DNA of 64,000 bases from JBFMFH01 sp964481395 (GTDB taxonomy: Bacteria; Acidobacteriota; Vicinamibacteria; Vicinamibacterales; JAKQTR01). Shown here piece after piece: positions 54,816-62,914 of the stretch (its first letter is position 1; the number at the start of each line of letters is the position of its first letter). The notes under the pieces are model-generated. The model made no database searches, was not told the DNA's origin, and was given only the letters and a program-made list of their open reading frames with translations. The position numbers and the translations under genes were made by a program. Where the stretch lies: NCBI GenBank assembly GCA_964481395.1, contig CAYZYG010000012.1:1-64000 (forward strand), read 5' to 3'.

Positions 54816-55820
54816 TCAGCGCTCCTTTCCGTAGCCGGCGGGGTGCGCCGACATCCAGGCCCACGCGGTCGAGACGATGCGATCGAGATCGTCGATACCC
54901 GGAGCCCAGCCGAGCGCGGACGCGATCCGTCCGCTCGCGGCGAACAGCACGGCCGGATCGCCGGGTCGTCGCGGGCCGGCCACCCACGGGACCCGGCCGC
55001 CCGAGACCCGTTCGACGCTCCGGATCACGTCCAGCACCGAGAACGGACGTCCGTTCCCCAGGTTGAAGGTCGCCGACGAGCCGCCGCCCTCGAGGTGCCG
55101 CAGCGCCAGCAGGTGCGCCTGCGCCAGATCGTCCACGTGAATGTAGTCGCGCAGGCAGGTGCCGTCCGGCGTCGGGTAATCCGTCCCGAAGACCTGCAGC
55201 GGCTCGCCACCGCGGGCCGCCTCGATCGCGCGGGGAATCAGGTGCGTTTCGGGTGCGTGATCCTCGCCGATCTCACCCTCGGCGTCGGCGCCGGCCGCGT
55301 TGAAGTACCGCAGGCAGACGGCGCGCATCCCGTGCGCCCGCTCGACGTGCGGCAGCGCCCGCTCGATGGCCAACTTGGTCTCGCCGTACGGGTTGACCGG
55401 CCGGGTCGGGTGCTCCTCGTCGATCGGTGTACGAACCGGGTTCCCGAACACGGCCGCGGTCGATGAGAACACGAACGCGCCCACCGCCTCCCCCGCGACG
55501 GCACGCAGGAGCCCCAGCGTGCCGTCCACGTTGTTGCGGTAGTACCCCAGCGGATCGCGCGTGGACTCGCCCACCAGCGCCCATGCGGCGAAGTGCATCA
55601 CGGCCGTCACCCTGTGGCGGCGGATGACGGCTCGCACCCGATCCGTGTCGCCGACGTCGCCCACTTCGAGAGGACCCCACCGTACGGCCTGCCGGTGTCC
55701 GGCCGACAGGTCGTCGTACACCACGACACGCCGGCCGACACGGGCGAGAGCCTTCGCGACGTGGCTCCCGATGTAGCCCGCGCCGCCCGTGACGAGAACG
55801 GTCCCGCTGCTATCGGCCAA
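54816..55820 (-). CDS. galE: UDP-glucose 4-epimerase
   Basis: This 334-residue SDR has VLVTGGAGYIGSHVAKALA, FSSTAAVFG, YGETK (YxxxK), RYFNAAGAD and DGTCLRDYIHVDDLAQAH, all GalE-specific. It interconverts UDP-Glc and UDP-Gal. The TTG start at 55820 is the only candidate before the Rossmann strand, and overlaps ugd by 11 bp. Confidence 0.93.
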   Translation of the reverse strand: MADSSGTVLVTGGAGYIGSHVAKALARVGRRVVVYDDLSAGHRQAVRWGPLEVGDVGDTDRVRAVIRRHRVTAVMHFAAWALVGESTRDPLGYYRNNVDGTLGLLRAVAGEAVGAFVFSSTAAVFGNPVRTPIDEEHPTRPVNPYGETKLAIERALPHVERAHGMRAVCLRYFNAAGADAEGEIGEDHAPETHLIPRAIEAARGGEPLQVFGTDYPTPDGTCLRDYIHVDDLAQAHLLALRHLEGGGSSATFNLGNGRPFSVLDVIRSVERVSGGRVPWVAGPRRPGDPAVLFAASGRIASALGWAPGIDDLDRIVSTAWAWMSAHPAGYGKER

Positions 55821-57111
55821 TGGAGTAGTAGGTGAAGCCGAGTTCGCGCATCTCGTCGCGGCTGTAGATGTTGCGCCCGTCGAAGATGACCGGGTTCTTC
55901 AGGAGCTTGCGCATGCGGCTGAAGTCGGGCTCGCGGAACTCGTTCCATTCGGTCACCACGACCAGGGCGTCGGCGCCGCGCAGGGCTTCGTAGTTGGGGC
56001 TGACCAGCGAAATCCGGTTGCCGAAGATGCGCTTCGCGGTGCCCATCGCCGCCGGGTCGAAGGCCTGGATGCGGGCGCCGGCNNNNNNNNNNAGGGCCGT
56101 GTCGATGAGCGTCAGCGCGGCCGACTCGCGGATATCGTCGGTGCGCGGCTTGAAGGCGAGCCCCCAGACGGCGATCGTCCGGCCCTTGACGGACCCGAAG
56201 TGCCGGATCACCCGGTCGGCCAGACGCACCTTCTGCGCGTCATTCACGGCTTCAACCGCTTTGAGGATCTGGAACTCGTACCCCTTGTCGGCGGCGAACT
56301 TGATGATCGCCTTGACGTCCTTGGGAAAGCAGCTTCCACCGTAGCCGCAGCCCGGAAACAGGAACGACGGGCCGATGCGCCGGTCCGAGCCGACCGCATG
56401 CCGGACCTGGTCCACATCGGCGTTGAACAGTTCGCAGAGATTGGCGACCTCGTTCATGAACGAGATGCGCGACGCGAGGAGCGCGTTCGCGGCGTACTTG
56501 CAGATCTCCGCGCTGGCGCAGTCCATCACCATGATGGGCGCGCCGGTGCGCGTGAACGGGGCGTAGAGCTTCGTCATCATCTCCGCCGCCCGCGCATCGT
56601 CCGCGCCGATCACCACGCGATCGGGCTTCAGGAAGTCATCGACGGCCGCGCCCTGCTTCAGGAACTCCGGGTTGCTCACGACGGAGAAGGGATGCGTCGT
56701 CTCGCGGCGGACGATCTCACGGACGCGTTCCGCCGTCCCGACCGGCACCGTGCTCTTGTCGACGATGACTTTGTACCCGTTCATCGCACGCGCGATGTCG
56801 CGCGCCACGCCCAGCACGTGCTGCAGGTCGGCAGACCCGTCCTCTCCCTGGGGCGTTCCCACGGCGATGAAGATGATCTCCGACGACCGGACGGCCCGGG
56901 CGAGTTGCGTCGTGAAGCCGAGGCGCTTCTCGGCGCGGTTGCGCCGCACCAGCTCTTCGAGGCCCGGCTCGTAGATGGGAATGCGCCCCTTGCGGAGCAT
57001 GCGGACCTTGGCTTCATCGACGTCGACGCAGATCACGTCGTTGCCGGTCTCGGCGAAACACGCTCCTGCGACCAGACCCACATATCCGGTTCCCACCACG
57101 GCCACTTTCAT
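55810..57111 (-). CDS. ugd: UDP-glucose/nucleotide-sugar dehydrogenase (assembly gap inside)
   Basis: This protein of about 433 residues has the Rossmann VAVVGTGYVGLVAGACFAE and catalytic Cys in FLFPGCGYGGSCFPKDVKA, with the C-terminal UDP-binding domain (KGRTIAVWGLAFKPRTDDIRESA). It oxidises UDP-Glc to UDP-GlcA. The ATG at 57111 is chosen: GGAGGG lies eight bases upstream, while it would be too close to the ATG at 57117. A 10-N gap interrupts the frame between TAL and AGARIQAFDP. Confidence 0.9.
   Translation of the reverse strand: MKVAVVGTGYVGLVAGACFAETGNDVICVDVDEAKVRMLRKGRIPIYEPGLEELVRRNRAEKRLGFTTQLARAVRSSEIIFIAVGTPQGEDGSADLQHVLGVARDIARAMNGYKVIVDKSTVPVGTAERVREIVRRETTHPFSVVSNPEFLKQGAAVDDFLKPDRVVIGADDARAAEMMTKLYAPFTRTGAPIMVMDCASAEICKYAANALLASRISFMNEVANLCELFNADVDQVRHAVGSDRRIGPSFLFPGCGYGGSCFPKDVKAIIKFAADKGYEFQILKAVEAVNDAQKVRLADRVIRHFGSVKGRTIAVWGLAFKPRTDDIRESAALTLIDTAXXXXAGARIQAFDPAAMGTAKRIFGNRISLVSPNYEALRGADALVVVTEWNEFREPDFSRMRKLLKNPVIFDGRNIYSRDEMRELGFTYYSIGR
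56083..56092. other. Assembly gap (10 N)
   Basis: Ten undetermined bases lie inside the dehydrogenase gene. The length is likely a placeholder; family spacing suggests about four or seven missing bases. Confidence 0.9.
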
Positions 57112-57117
57112 AGACAT

Positions 57118-57446
57118 GCCCTCCTCGGGGCGCTGGGCCGGCCCCCCAGGACGACCCGAAAGCCACGACCGTACTATACCGCCTCAGCGCTGTCAAGGTA
57201 TTGACGGATAAAGAGTTGCGGCCAGCCAGCCGATCGGACCCACGTCTGTGGGCCTCACCCGTGATCCTCGCCCTCCGCGTGATTCCCGGCCCGTGAGGGC
57301 CGACAAGGAGGCCGGCCGTCCAGGCCGACGCGCCCCATTCTGTCTCCCGTCCCCTGTCTCCTGAATTCTGACAAGGATCACAGCCCTGACCACCCCGGCC
57401 GCAGGCCGCGCGACTCATCTTGGGGTACCATGGCCCCCGGCCGTTC
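57118..57446. other. Intergenic region between ugd and the GT4 operon
   Basis: This 329-bp divergent region holds the ugd promoter (57168-57196, minus). I see no gene or RNA in the rest, and no convincing plus-strand promoter. Confidence 0.5.
57168..57196 (-). promoter_or_regulatory. Promoter for the ugd-galE-msbA operon
   Basis: On the minus strand TTGACA (57196-57191) and TACGGT (57173-57168) are 17 bases apart. The start codon at 57111 lies about 57 bases downstream. Confidence 0.55.
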
Positions 57447-58616
57447 ATGCGGATCCTCCTCGACTACCGCCCGGCACTGCGCGTACGCTCCGGCGTCGGG
57501 GAATGGGTCCACCAACTCAGCCGGGCTATTCTGGACCTCCGACAGGCAGGCCACCCGGCGGCCCACGACGTAGACCTGACGCTCTTCACGGCATCCTGGT
57601 CGGATCGGCCCGCGCTGGCGGTCCGTACCGACCTGCCTGGCGCGGCCGTGGTCGACCGCCGCATCCCGACGCGTCTCCTGTCCGCGGCCTGGAACCGGCT
57701 TGCCTGGCCGCCCGTGGAACGACTCGTCCGCGGTCCCGTCGATGTCGTCCACTCGCCGAGTCCCGTCCTGATTCCAGCGGCAGCGGCCGCCCGCGTCATC
57801 ACGGTTCACGACCTCGACTTCCTGGACCATCCGGAGCGCACGCGCGGCGAGATGCACAGCGACTATCCGCGGCTGGTGGCACGACACGCCCACGAGGCCG
57901 ATCTCGTGGTCGCGGTCTCCCACCACACGGCCAATCTTGTCCGGACGCGATTCGGGCTCCCGTCGGATCGCGTGATCGTCTGCCGGGCGGGGCTCCCGGC
58001 CTGGCTGGGACCCCATCCGGAACTGGGACAGCCCCGTTCCGGCCCGGGATACATCCTCTTTCTGGGCACGCTCGAGCCGCGGAAGAACATCAGTGGACTC
58101 CTCGACGCCTACGAGCTCCTCCTGCCGAAGGGCCCTGTGCCGCCCCTGGTCCTCGCCGGCCAGCCCACGGGCGGGGACGATGGCTGGCGGCCCAGGCTCT
58201 CCAGATCTCCGCTGGCAGGCTGCGTCGAACTCCGCGGGTACGTGCCAGAAGCCGAGAAGGCCTCGCTGTACCGCCATGCTGCGCTCCTCGTGCTGCCGTC
58301 GTTCGACGAAGGTTTCGGCCTCCCGGTGCTGGAGGCCATGGCTACCGGGGTGCCGGTGGTGGCGACCAGGGCGGGCGCCATTCCCGAGGTGGCGGGCGAT
58401 GCCGCCCTGTTGGTCCCTCCCGGGGATGTGGCGGCGCTGACCGACGCTATGTGGCGGGTGCTCTCGGACCCGACTCTGGCGTCCGCGTTGCGCGACCGTG
58501 GCGCTGCACAGGCGCGAACCTTCGACTGGTCGGCCTCGGCGGCCGGACTGCTGGACGCCTTTCGGGCGGTTCTCGAGCGTCGGCGGGCGGGCGAGCGGCG
58601 GGAAGGACGGGTCTGA
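57447..58616 (+). CDS. Glycosyltransferase family 4
   Basis: This 389-residue GT-B protein starts MRILLDYRPALRVRSGVGEW and carries VHSPSPVLIP, FLGTLEPRKNISGLLDAYELL and the donor motif PSFDEGFGLPVLEAMATGVPVV. It is first in the plus-strand EPS operon. Its stop is two bases before the next GTG. Confidence 0.92.
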   Translation: MRILLDYRPALRVRSGVGEWVHQLSRAILDLRQAGHPAAHDVDLTLFTASWSDRPALAVRTDLPGAAVVDRRIPTRLLSAAWNRLAWPPVERLVRGPVDVVHSPSPVLIPAAAAARVITVHDLDFLDHPERTRGEMHSDYPRLVARHAHEADLVVAVSHHTANLVRTRFGLPSDRVIVCRAGLPAWLGPHPELGQPRSGPGYILFLGTLEPRKNISGLLDAYELLLPKGPVPPLVLAGQPTGGDDGWRPRLSRSPLAGCVELRGYVPEAEKASLYRHAALLVLPSFDEGFGLPVLEAMATGVPVVATRAGAIPEVAGDAALLVPPGDVAALTDAMWRVLSDPTLASALRDRGAAQARTFDWSASAAGLLDAFRAVLERRRAGERREGRV

Positions 58617-58618
58617 CC

Positions 58619-59719
58619 GTGCGCATCGGCATCGACGCGCGCGAACTAGCCGGGCACCCGACCGGAGTCGGCCGCTACCTCGGCGAACTGCTGGCCCGGT
58701 GGGCAGGCGGCGATGGCGGCGCCGCGACACGGGAGTGGGTCCTCTACGCGCCGGGAACCGTGGCGGCCAGCTACCGAGATGCCATCGGCCGGCTTGGGGC
58801 GACGATCCGGCTACTCCCGGGCAGCGCTGGTACCCGATGGGAGCAGCTGTCGCTTGCCGGGGCCGTGAACCGCGATCGTGTGGACGTCCTGTTCGCTCCG
58901 GCGTACACGGCGCCGCTGGGTGTCCGGGTGCCGGTGGTCCTGACGGTCCATGACGTCTCGTTCGTCGCGCGTCCCGAGTGGTTCCGGCCCCGCGAGCGGA
59001 TCAGGCGCGCCTGGCTGACACGCCGCGCGGCCCGGCGGGCTCGAGTGGTCCTGACGGTGTCGGAGTTCTCCCGGCGCGAGATCGTCCGGTGGCTCGGGGT
59101 CCCGGCGGAGCGGGTCCGTGTCGTCCTGCACGGCAGGCCGGCAGGACCGGCTCCCGGTGACCGTACTCCGGAGCGGCGCGCCCCGCTCGTCCTGTACGTT
59201 GGCTCGATCTTCAACCGGCGCCGTCTACCCGATCTCGTCCGGGCGTTCGCGCTGGTTGTCGATCGCCTGCCGCACGCACGCCTCGCGATCGTCGGGGAGA
59301 ACCGCACGTGGCCGCACCAGGACCTCGACGACCTGTGCCGGGCCGCAGGCGTCGGATCGCGCGTGGCGCTGCACGACTACGTGGTCGAGGACCGGTTGGC
59401 GGATCTGTACAGCCGGGCGGCGTGTTTCGTCTTCCTGTCGGAGTACGAAGGATTCGGCCTGACTCCCCTCGAAGCCCTCGCCCACGGGGTGCCCCCGGTT
59501 CTGCTCGACACGGCCGTGGCTCGCGAAACGTGCGGACCGGCCGCGGTGTACGTCCAGCCTGGCGATCTGCGAAGCACGGCGGAGGCCATCGCCGACGTCA
59601 TGGCGGACGGCGAGAGCCGACGGGCCGTCCTGGGCGCTGCGGAGGGTGTGCTGAGTCGCTACTCGTGGGACCGGGCGGCGCGTGAGACGCTCGCGGCGAT
59701 CGACGCGGCGGCTCGCTGA
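58619..59719 (+). CDS. Glycosyltransferase family 4
   Basis: This 366-residue enzyme begins MRIGIDARELAGHPTGVGRYL and includes LTVHDVSFVARPEWF, LYVGSIFNRRRLPDLVRAF and LSEYEGFGLTPLEALAHGVPPV (E-x7-E). It belongs to the mannosyl/rhamnosyl GT4 type. The GTG at 58619 has GGAAGG upstream. Confidence 0.91.
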   Translation: MRIGIDARELAGHPTGVGRYLGELLARWAGGDGGAATREWVLYAPGTVAASYRDAIGRLGATIRLLPGSAGTRWEQLSLAGAVNRDRVDVLFAPAYTAPLGVRVPVVLTVHDVSFVARPEWFRPRERIRRAWLTRRAARRARVVLTVSEFSRREIVRWLGVPAERVRVVLHGRPAGPAPGDRTPERRAPLVLYVGSIFNRRRLPDLVRAFALVVDRLPHARLAIVGENRTWPHQDLDDLCRAAGVGSRVALHDYVVEDRLADLYSRAACFVFLSEYEGFGLTPLEALAHGVPPVLLDTAVARETCGPAAVYVQPGDLRSTAEAIADVMADGESRRAVLGAAEGVLSRYSWDRAARETLAAIDAAAR

Positions 59720-59732
59720 CACGGACGTGCCC

Positions 59733-60563
59733 ATGACTTCACTGGCCATCGTCATCGTGACGTTCAACACCAGGCGGGACGTCGAGCGGTGCCTGACTTC
59801 CCTGGCGGCGAACCCGCCCTCCGTTCCCCACGAGGTCGTTGTCGTGGACAATGCCTCGGCCGATGGCACCGTGGCTGCCCTGCAGGACGCCTGGCCTCGC
59901 GTTCGAGTGATCGCGCTGGAGCGGAATGTGGGCTTTGCCGCCGGCAACAACGTCGGCATCCGTGAGACGGCCAGCGACCTCGTCCTTCTGTTGAACAGCG
60001 ACACGATGGTGCGCGCCGGCGCGCTTGATCGGCTCGTGGCCGCACTGGAGGCCGACGGCGCGCTCGCGGCCGTCGGGCCTCGGCTCGTGGATGGGCAGGG
60101 CCGCGTCGAACTGTCCTTCGGCCGGATGATGGCGCCCCTGACCGAGGCGTGGCAGAAGACCCTCGTCAGACTTCACGCGCACCGCGTCTGGCCCGTGGCC
60201 GCCTACGTCGATCGCCTGACCACGCGTCCGGCGTACCCGGAGTGGATCAGCGGCGCCTGTCTGCTGGTTCGGCGGACAGACGCGCTGGCGGCGGGTCTTC
60301 TGGACGAGCGCTACTTTCTGTACGGGGAAGACGTGGATTTCTGCGCGGCGCTCCGGGCCCTGGGCAAGCGCCTGCGCTACTGCCCCGAGGCGGAGATCGT
60401 GCACCTTCGGGGCCAGTCGGGCCGGCAACGGCCGGAGGCGACAGAACGGGCCTACCGAGCAAGTCACCTCGCGTTCTACGCCAAGCACCATCCCGGCTGG
60501 GCTCCCCTGCTGCGCCTCTACCTGCGGCTGCGGGGCAAGCTGCCGCCCGGTCGGCCGACCTGA
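59733..60563 (+). CDS. Rhamnosyltransferase-like GT2
   Basis: This 276-residue enzyme has LAIVIVTFNTRRDVERCL, VVVDNASADGTVAALQ, NVGFAAGNNVGIRET, LLNSDTMVRAGAL and EWISGACLLVRRTD followed by YGEDVDFCAALRALGK. These match WbbL-like rhamnosyltransferases, which add rhamnose from dTDP-Rha. No rml genes are in the window. ATG at 59733 follows the GT4 by 13 bp. Confidence 0.9.
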   Translation: MTSLAIVIVTFNTRRDVERCLTSLAANPPSVPHEVVVVDNASADGTVAALQDAWPRVRVIALERNVGFAAGNNVGIRETASDLVLLLNSDTMVRAGALDRLVAALEADGALAAVGPRLVDGQGRVELSFGRMMAPLTEAWQKTLVRLHAHRVWPVAAYVDRLTTRPAYPEWISGACLLVRRTDALAAGLLDERYFLYGEDVDFCAALRALGKRLRYCPEAEIVHLRGQSGRQRPEATERAYRASHLAFYAKHHPGWAPLLRLYLRLRGKLPPGRPT

Positions 60564-60684
60564 TGCGGGCGCCTTGGCCGTCGGGTCCCGGCGAAGCGCG
60601 TGTGGTATCGTGTGGTCCGAAGCCGGGACGACCCGGGCGTGACGGCCGGGGGGGCCTGCGGCGCGCTGAGAACGGTGAAGCCAG

Positions 60685-61803
60685 GTGCGGATTGCCATCG
60701 ACGCTCGGAAGCTCAGAGACTTCGGCATCGGCACGTACATCCGCAACCTGCTCCGGCACCTGTCCCGCCTCGATGCGGACACCGAGTACGTGCTGCTGTG
60801 CCGGCAGGCGGACCGTGAGGCGCTCCGGACGCTCGGCCCGAATTTCCGGCCCGTCGTGCACACCTCCCGGCCGTATTCGATCCGCGAGCAGTTCTCCGTG
60901 CCGGCCCGGTTGATGCAGGAGTCCGCCGACCTGTTTCACGCGCCGCACTACGTGCTGCCGCCGCTCGTCCCGTGCACGTCGGTGGTGACGATCCACGACT
61001 GCATTCACCTGATGTTCCCGCAGTACCTGCCGAACCGCCTGGCGTACTCCTACGCGCGCGCGAGCCTGTGGGCCGCGGCCCGGAAGGCCGAGCGGATCCT
61101 GACGGTATCGGAAACGTCGAAAACCGACATCCTCCGATTCTGCTCGGTTCCCGCGGAACGGGTCGTCGTGGCGTACAACGCGATCGACGATCGCTTCTCC
61201 GTCCGGCCGCCCCGGGAGTTGATCGACCGGACCCGCGAGCGCTATCAGCTCGACGGGCCGTTCGCCCTCTACGTCGGCAACATCAAGCCGCACAAGAACC
61301 TGGAGCGACTCATCGACGCCTTCCACCTCGTGCGTCGCGAGGGGTTCGAGCGACTCAAGCTCCTCATCATCGGCGATCAGATTCTGAAGTACCCGCGTCT
61401 GCGGCGGGCCGTCGATCGGTACAAGCTGCACAAGCACGTCAGGTTTCTCGGATTCGTGCCGGACGAGACGCTGGCGGCCCTCTACAGGCTGGCCACCGTG
61501 TTCGTCTTCCCGTCGCTGTACGAGGGCTTCGGGCTGCCTCCCTTGGAGGCGATGGCGAGCGGGACTCCCGTGGTCGCCTCGAACTGCTCGTCACTGCCGG
61601 AGGTTTGTGGCGACGCGGCGGTGCTGGTCGACCCGTACAGCGCCGAGTCGATCGCGGAGGGCATCCGTCGCGTGCTGGCCGATCCCGACCTGCGCGCCTC
61701 GCTCATCGAGCGCGGGCTGAGCCGGGTGGGCGACTTCTCCTGGGAGTCGTCGGTCCGCCGCGTGCACGAGGTGTACATGAGCGCGGCTGGCGGCCGGGGC
61801 TAG
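60685..61803 (+). CDS. Glycosyltransferase family 4
   Basis: This 372-residue protein begins MRIAIDARKLRDFGIGTYIRNLL and has VTIHDCIHLMFPQYL, ALYVGNIKPHKNLERLIDAF and FPSLYEGFGLPPLEAMASGTPV, all standard GT4 features. The GTG at 60685 follows a 121-bp gap, so it may have its own promoter. Confidence 0.92.
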   Translation: MRIAIDARKLRDFGIGTYIRNLLRHLSRLDADTEYVLLCRQADREALRTLGPNFRPVVHTSRPYSIREQFSVPARLMQESADLFHAPHYVLPPLVPCTSVVTIHDCIHLMFPQYLPNRLAYSYARASLWAAARKAERILTVSETSKTDILRFCSVPAERVVVAYNAIDDRFSVRPPRELIDRTRERYQLDGPFALYVGNIKPHKNLERLIDAFHLVRREGFERLKLLIIGDQILKYPRLRRAVDRYKLHKHVRFLGFVPDETLAALYRLATVFVFPSLYEGFGLPPLEAMASGTPVVASNCSSLPEVCGDAAVLVDPYSAESIAEGIRRVLADPDLRASLIERGLSRVGDFSWESSVRRVHEVYMSAAGGRG

Positions 61804-61811
61804 GATCCGTC

Positions 61812-62912
61812 GTGCGGGTTGCCCTCGTTCACGACTGGCTCACCGGTATGCGGGGCGGCGAGAAGGTTCTCGAAGCGATGTTCGAAATCTTCCCGCAGGC
61901 GGACCTCTTCACACTGCTCCATGTACCAGGGTCGGTATCGCCGGTCATCGAGCGGAGGCGCGTGATCACGTCGTTCGTGCAGCGCCTGCCCAACGCAGCG
62001 AACTGGTACCGGCATTACCTGCCCCTGTTCCCCACGGCCATCGAGCAGTTCTCGTTCGACGGCTACGATCTTGCCGTCAGCGTCAGCCACTGCGTGGCGA
62101 AGTCCATCGTACGGCCGGCCGCCACGCGCCACATCTGCTACTGCCTGACGCCGGTTCGGTACGCGTGGGACCAGTTCGACGCGTATTTCGGCCCCGATCG
62201 GGCCGGCCGCCTCGGCTCGGCCGTGCTGCGCGTGGTGCTGGCGCGCATCGCCCGGTGGGACGCCGCCACCGCCGGACGGGCCGACCGCTACGTCGCCATC
62301 TCCCGGTACGTCGCCGGCCGAATCGAGCGATACTATAATGTCGCGGCTTCGGTGGTGTATCCGCCCGTGGATGCCGAGTTCTTTTCCCCGGACGGAAGCC
62401 GCCCCGGCCGGCACGCGCTGGTCGTGTCCGCATTGGTGCCGTACAAGCGTGTTGACCTCGCCCTGGCGGCCTGTGAACTGGCCGGGGTCCCACTGCGGAT
62501 CGCCGGCGACGGCCCGGAACTGGCGGTCCTTCGCGCACGGGCCGGCCCGTCGGTCAGGTTCCTCGGCCGCCTCACCGACGACGGCATCCGCCGTGAGTAT
62601 CGGGAGGCCGGTGTCGTCCTGCTGCCGGGCGTGGAGGACTTCGGGATCGTGCCGTTGGAGGCCCAGGCCTGCGGCCGGCCGGTCGTCGCGTTGGCCGCGG
62701 GCGGGGCGCTCGAGACGGTGCGCCACGAGGAGACCGGGCTGCTGGTGCAGGGGGCGCGGCCGGAGGCCATGGCCGAGGGGATTCGGCGCGCACTCGACGG
62801 GTCGTTCGACGAGGCGCGCATCCGGGCGCACGCGGAGACGTTCGGGCGCCCGAGGTTCGTGGCCGACATGCGCGCGACGCTCGCGCGCCAGGTCACAGGG
62901 GTCGATCATTGA
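61812..62912 (+). CDS. Glycosyltransferase family 4 (WbaZ-like)
   Basis: This 366-residue protein opens MRVALVHDWLTGMRGGEKVLEA and has FDLAVSVSHC-type and YCLTPVRYAWDQFDAYF motifs, then VSALVPYKRVDLALAA and PGVEDFGIVPLEAQACGRPVV. The GGEKV start is characteristic of WbaZ-type mannosyltransferases. GTG at 61812 follows the previous stop by eight bases. Confidence 0.91.
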   Translation: MRVALVHDWLTGMRGGEKVLEAMFEIFPQADLFTLLHVPGSVSPVIERRRVITSFVQRLPNAANWYRHYLPLFPTAIEQFSFDGYDLAVSVSHCVAKSIVRPAATRHICYCLTPVRYAWDQFDAYFGPDRAGRLGSAVLRVVLARIARWDAATAGRADRYVAISRYVAGRIERYYNVAASVVYPPVDAEFFSPDGSRPGRHALVVSALVPYKRVDLALAACELAGVPLRIAGDGPELAVLRARAGPSVRFLGRLTDDGIRREYREAGVVLLPGVEDFGIVPLEAQACGRPVVALAAGGALETVRHEETGLLVQGARPEAMAEGIRRALDGSFDEARIRAHAETFGRPRFVADMRATLARQVTGVDH

Positions 62913-62914
62913 CG

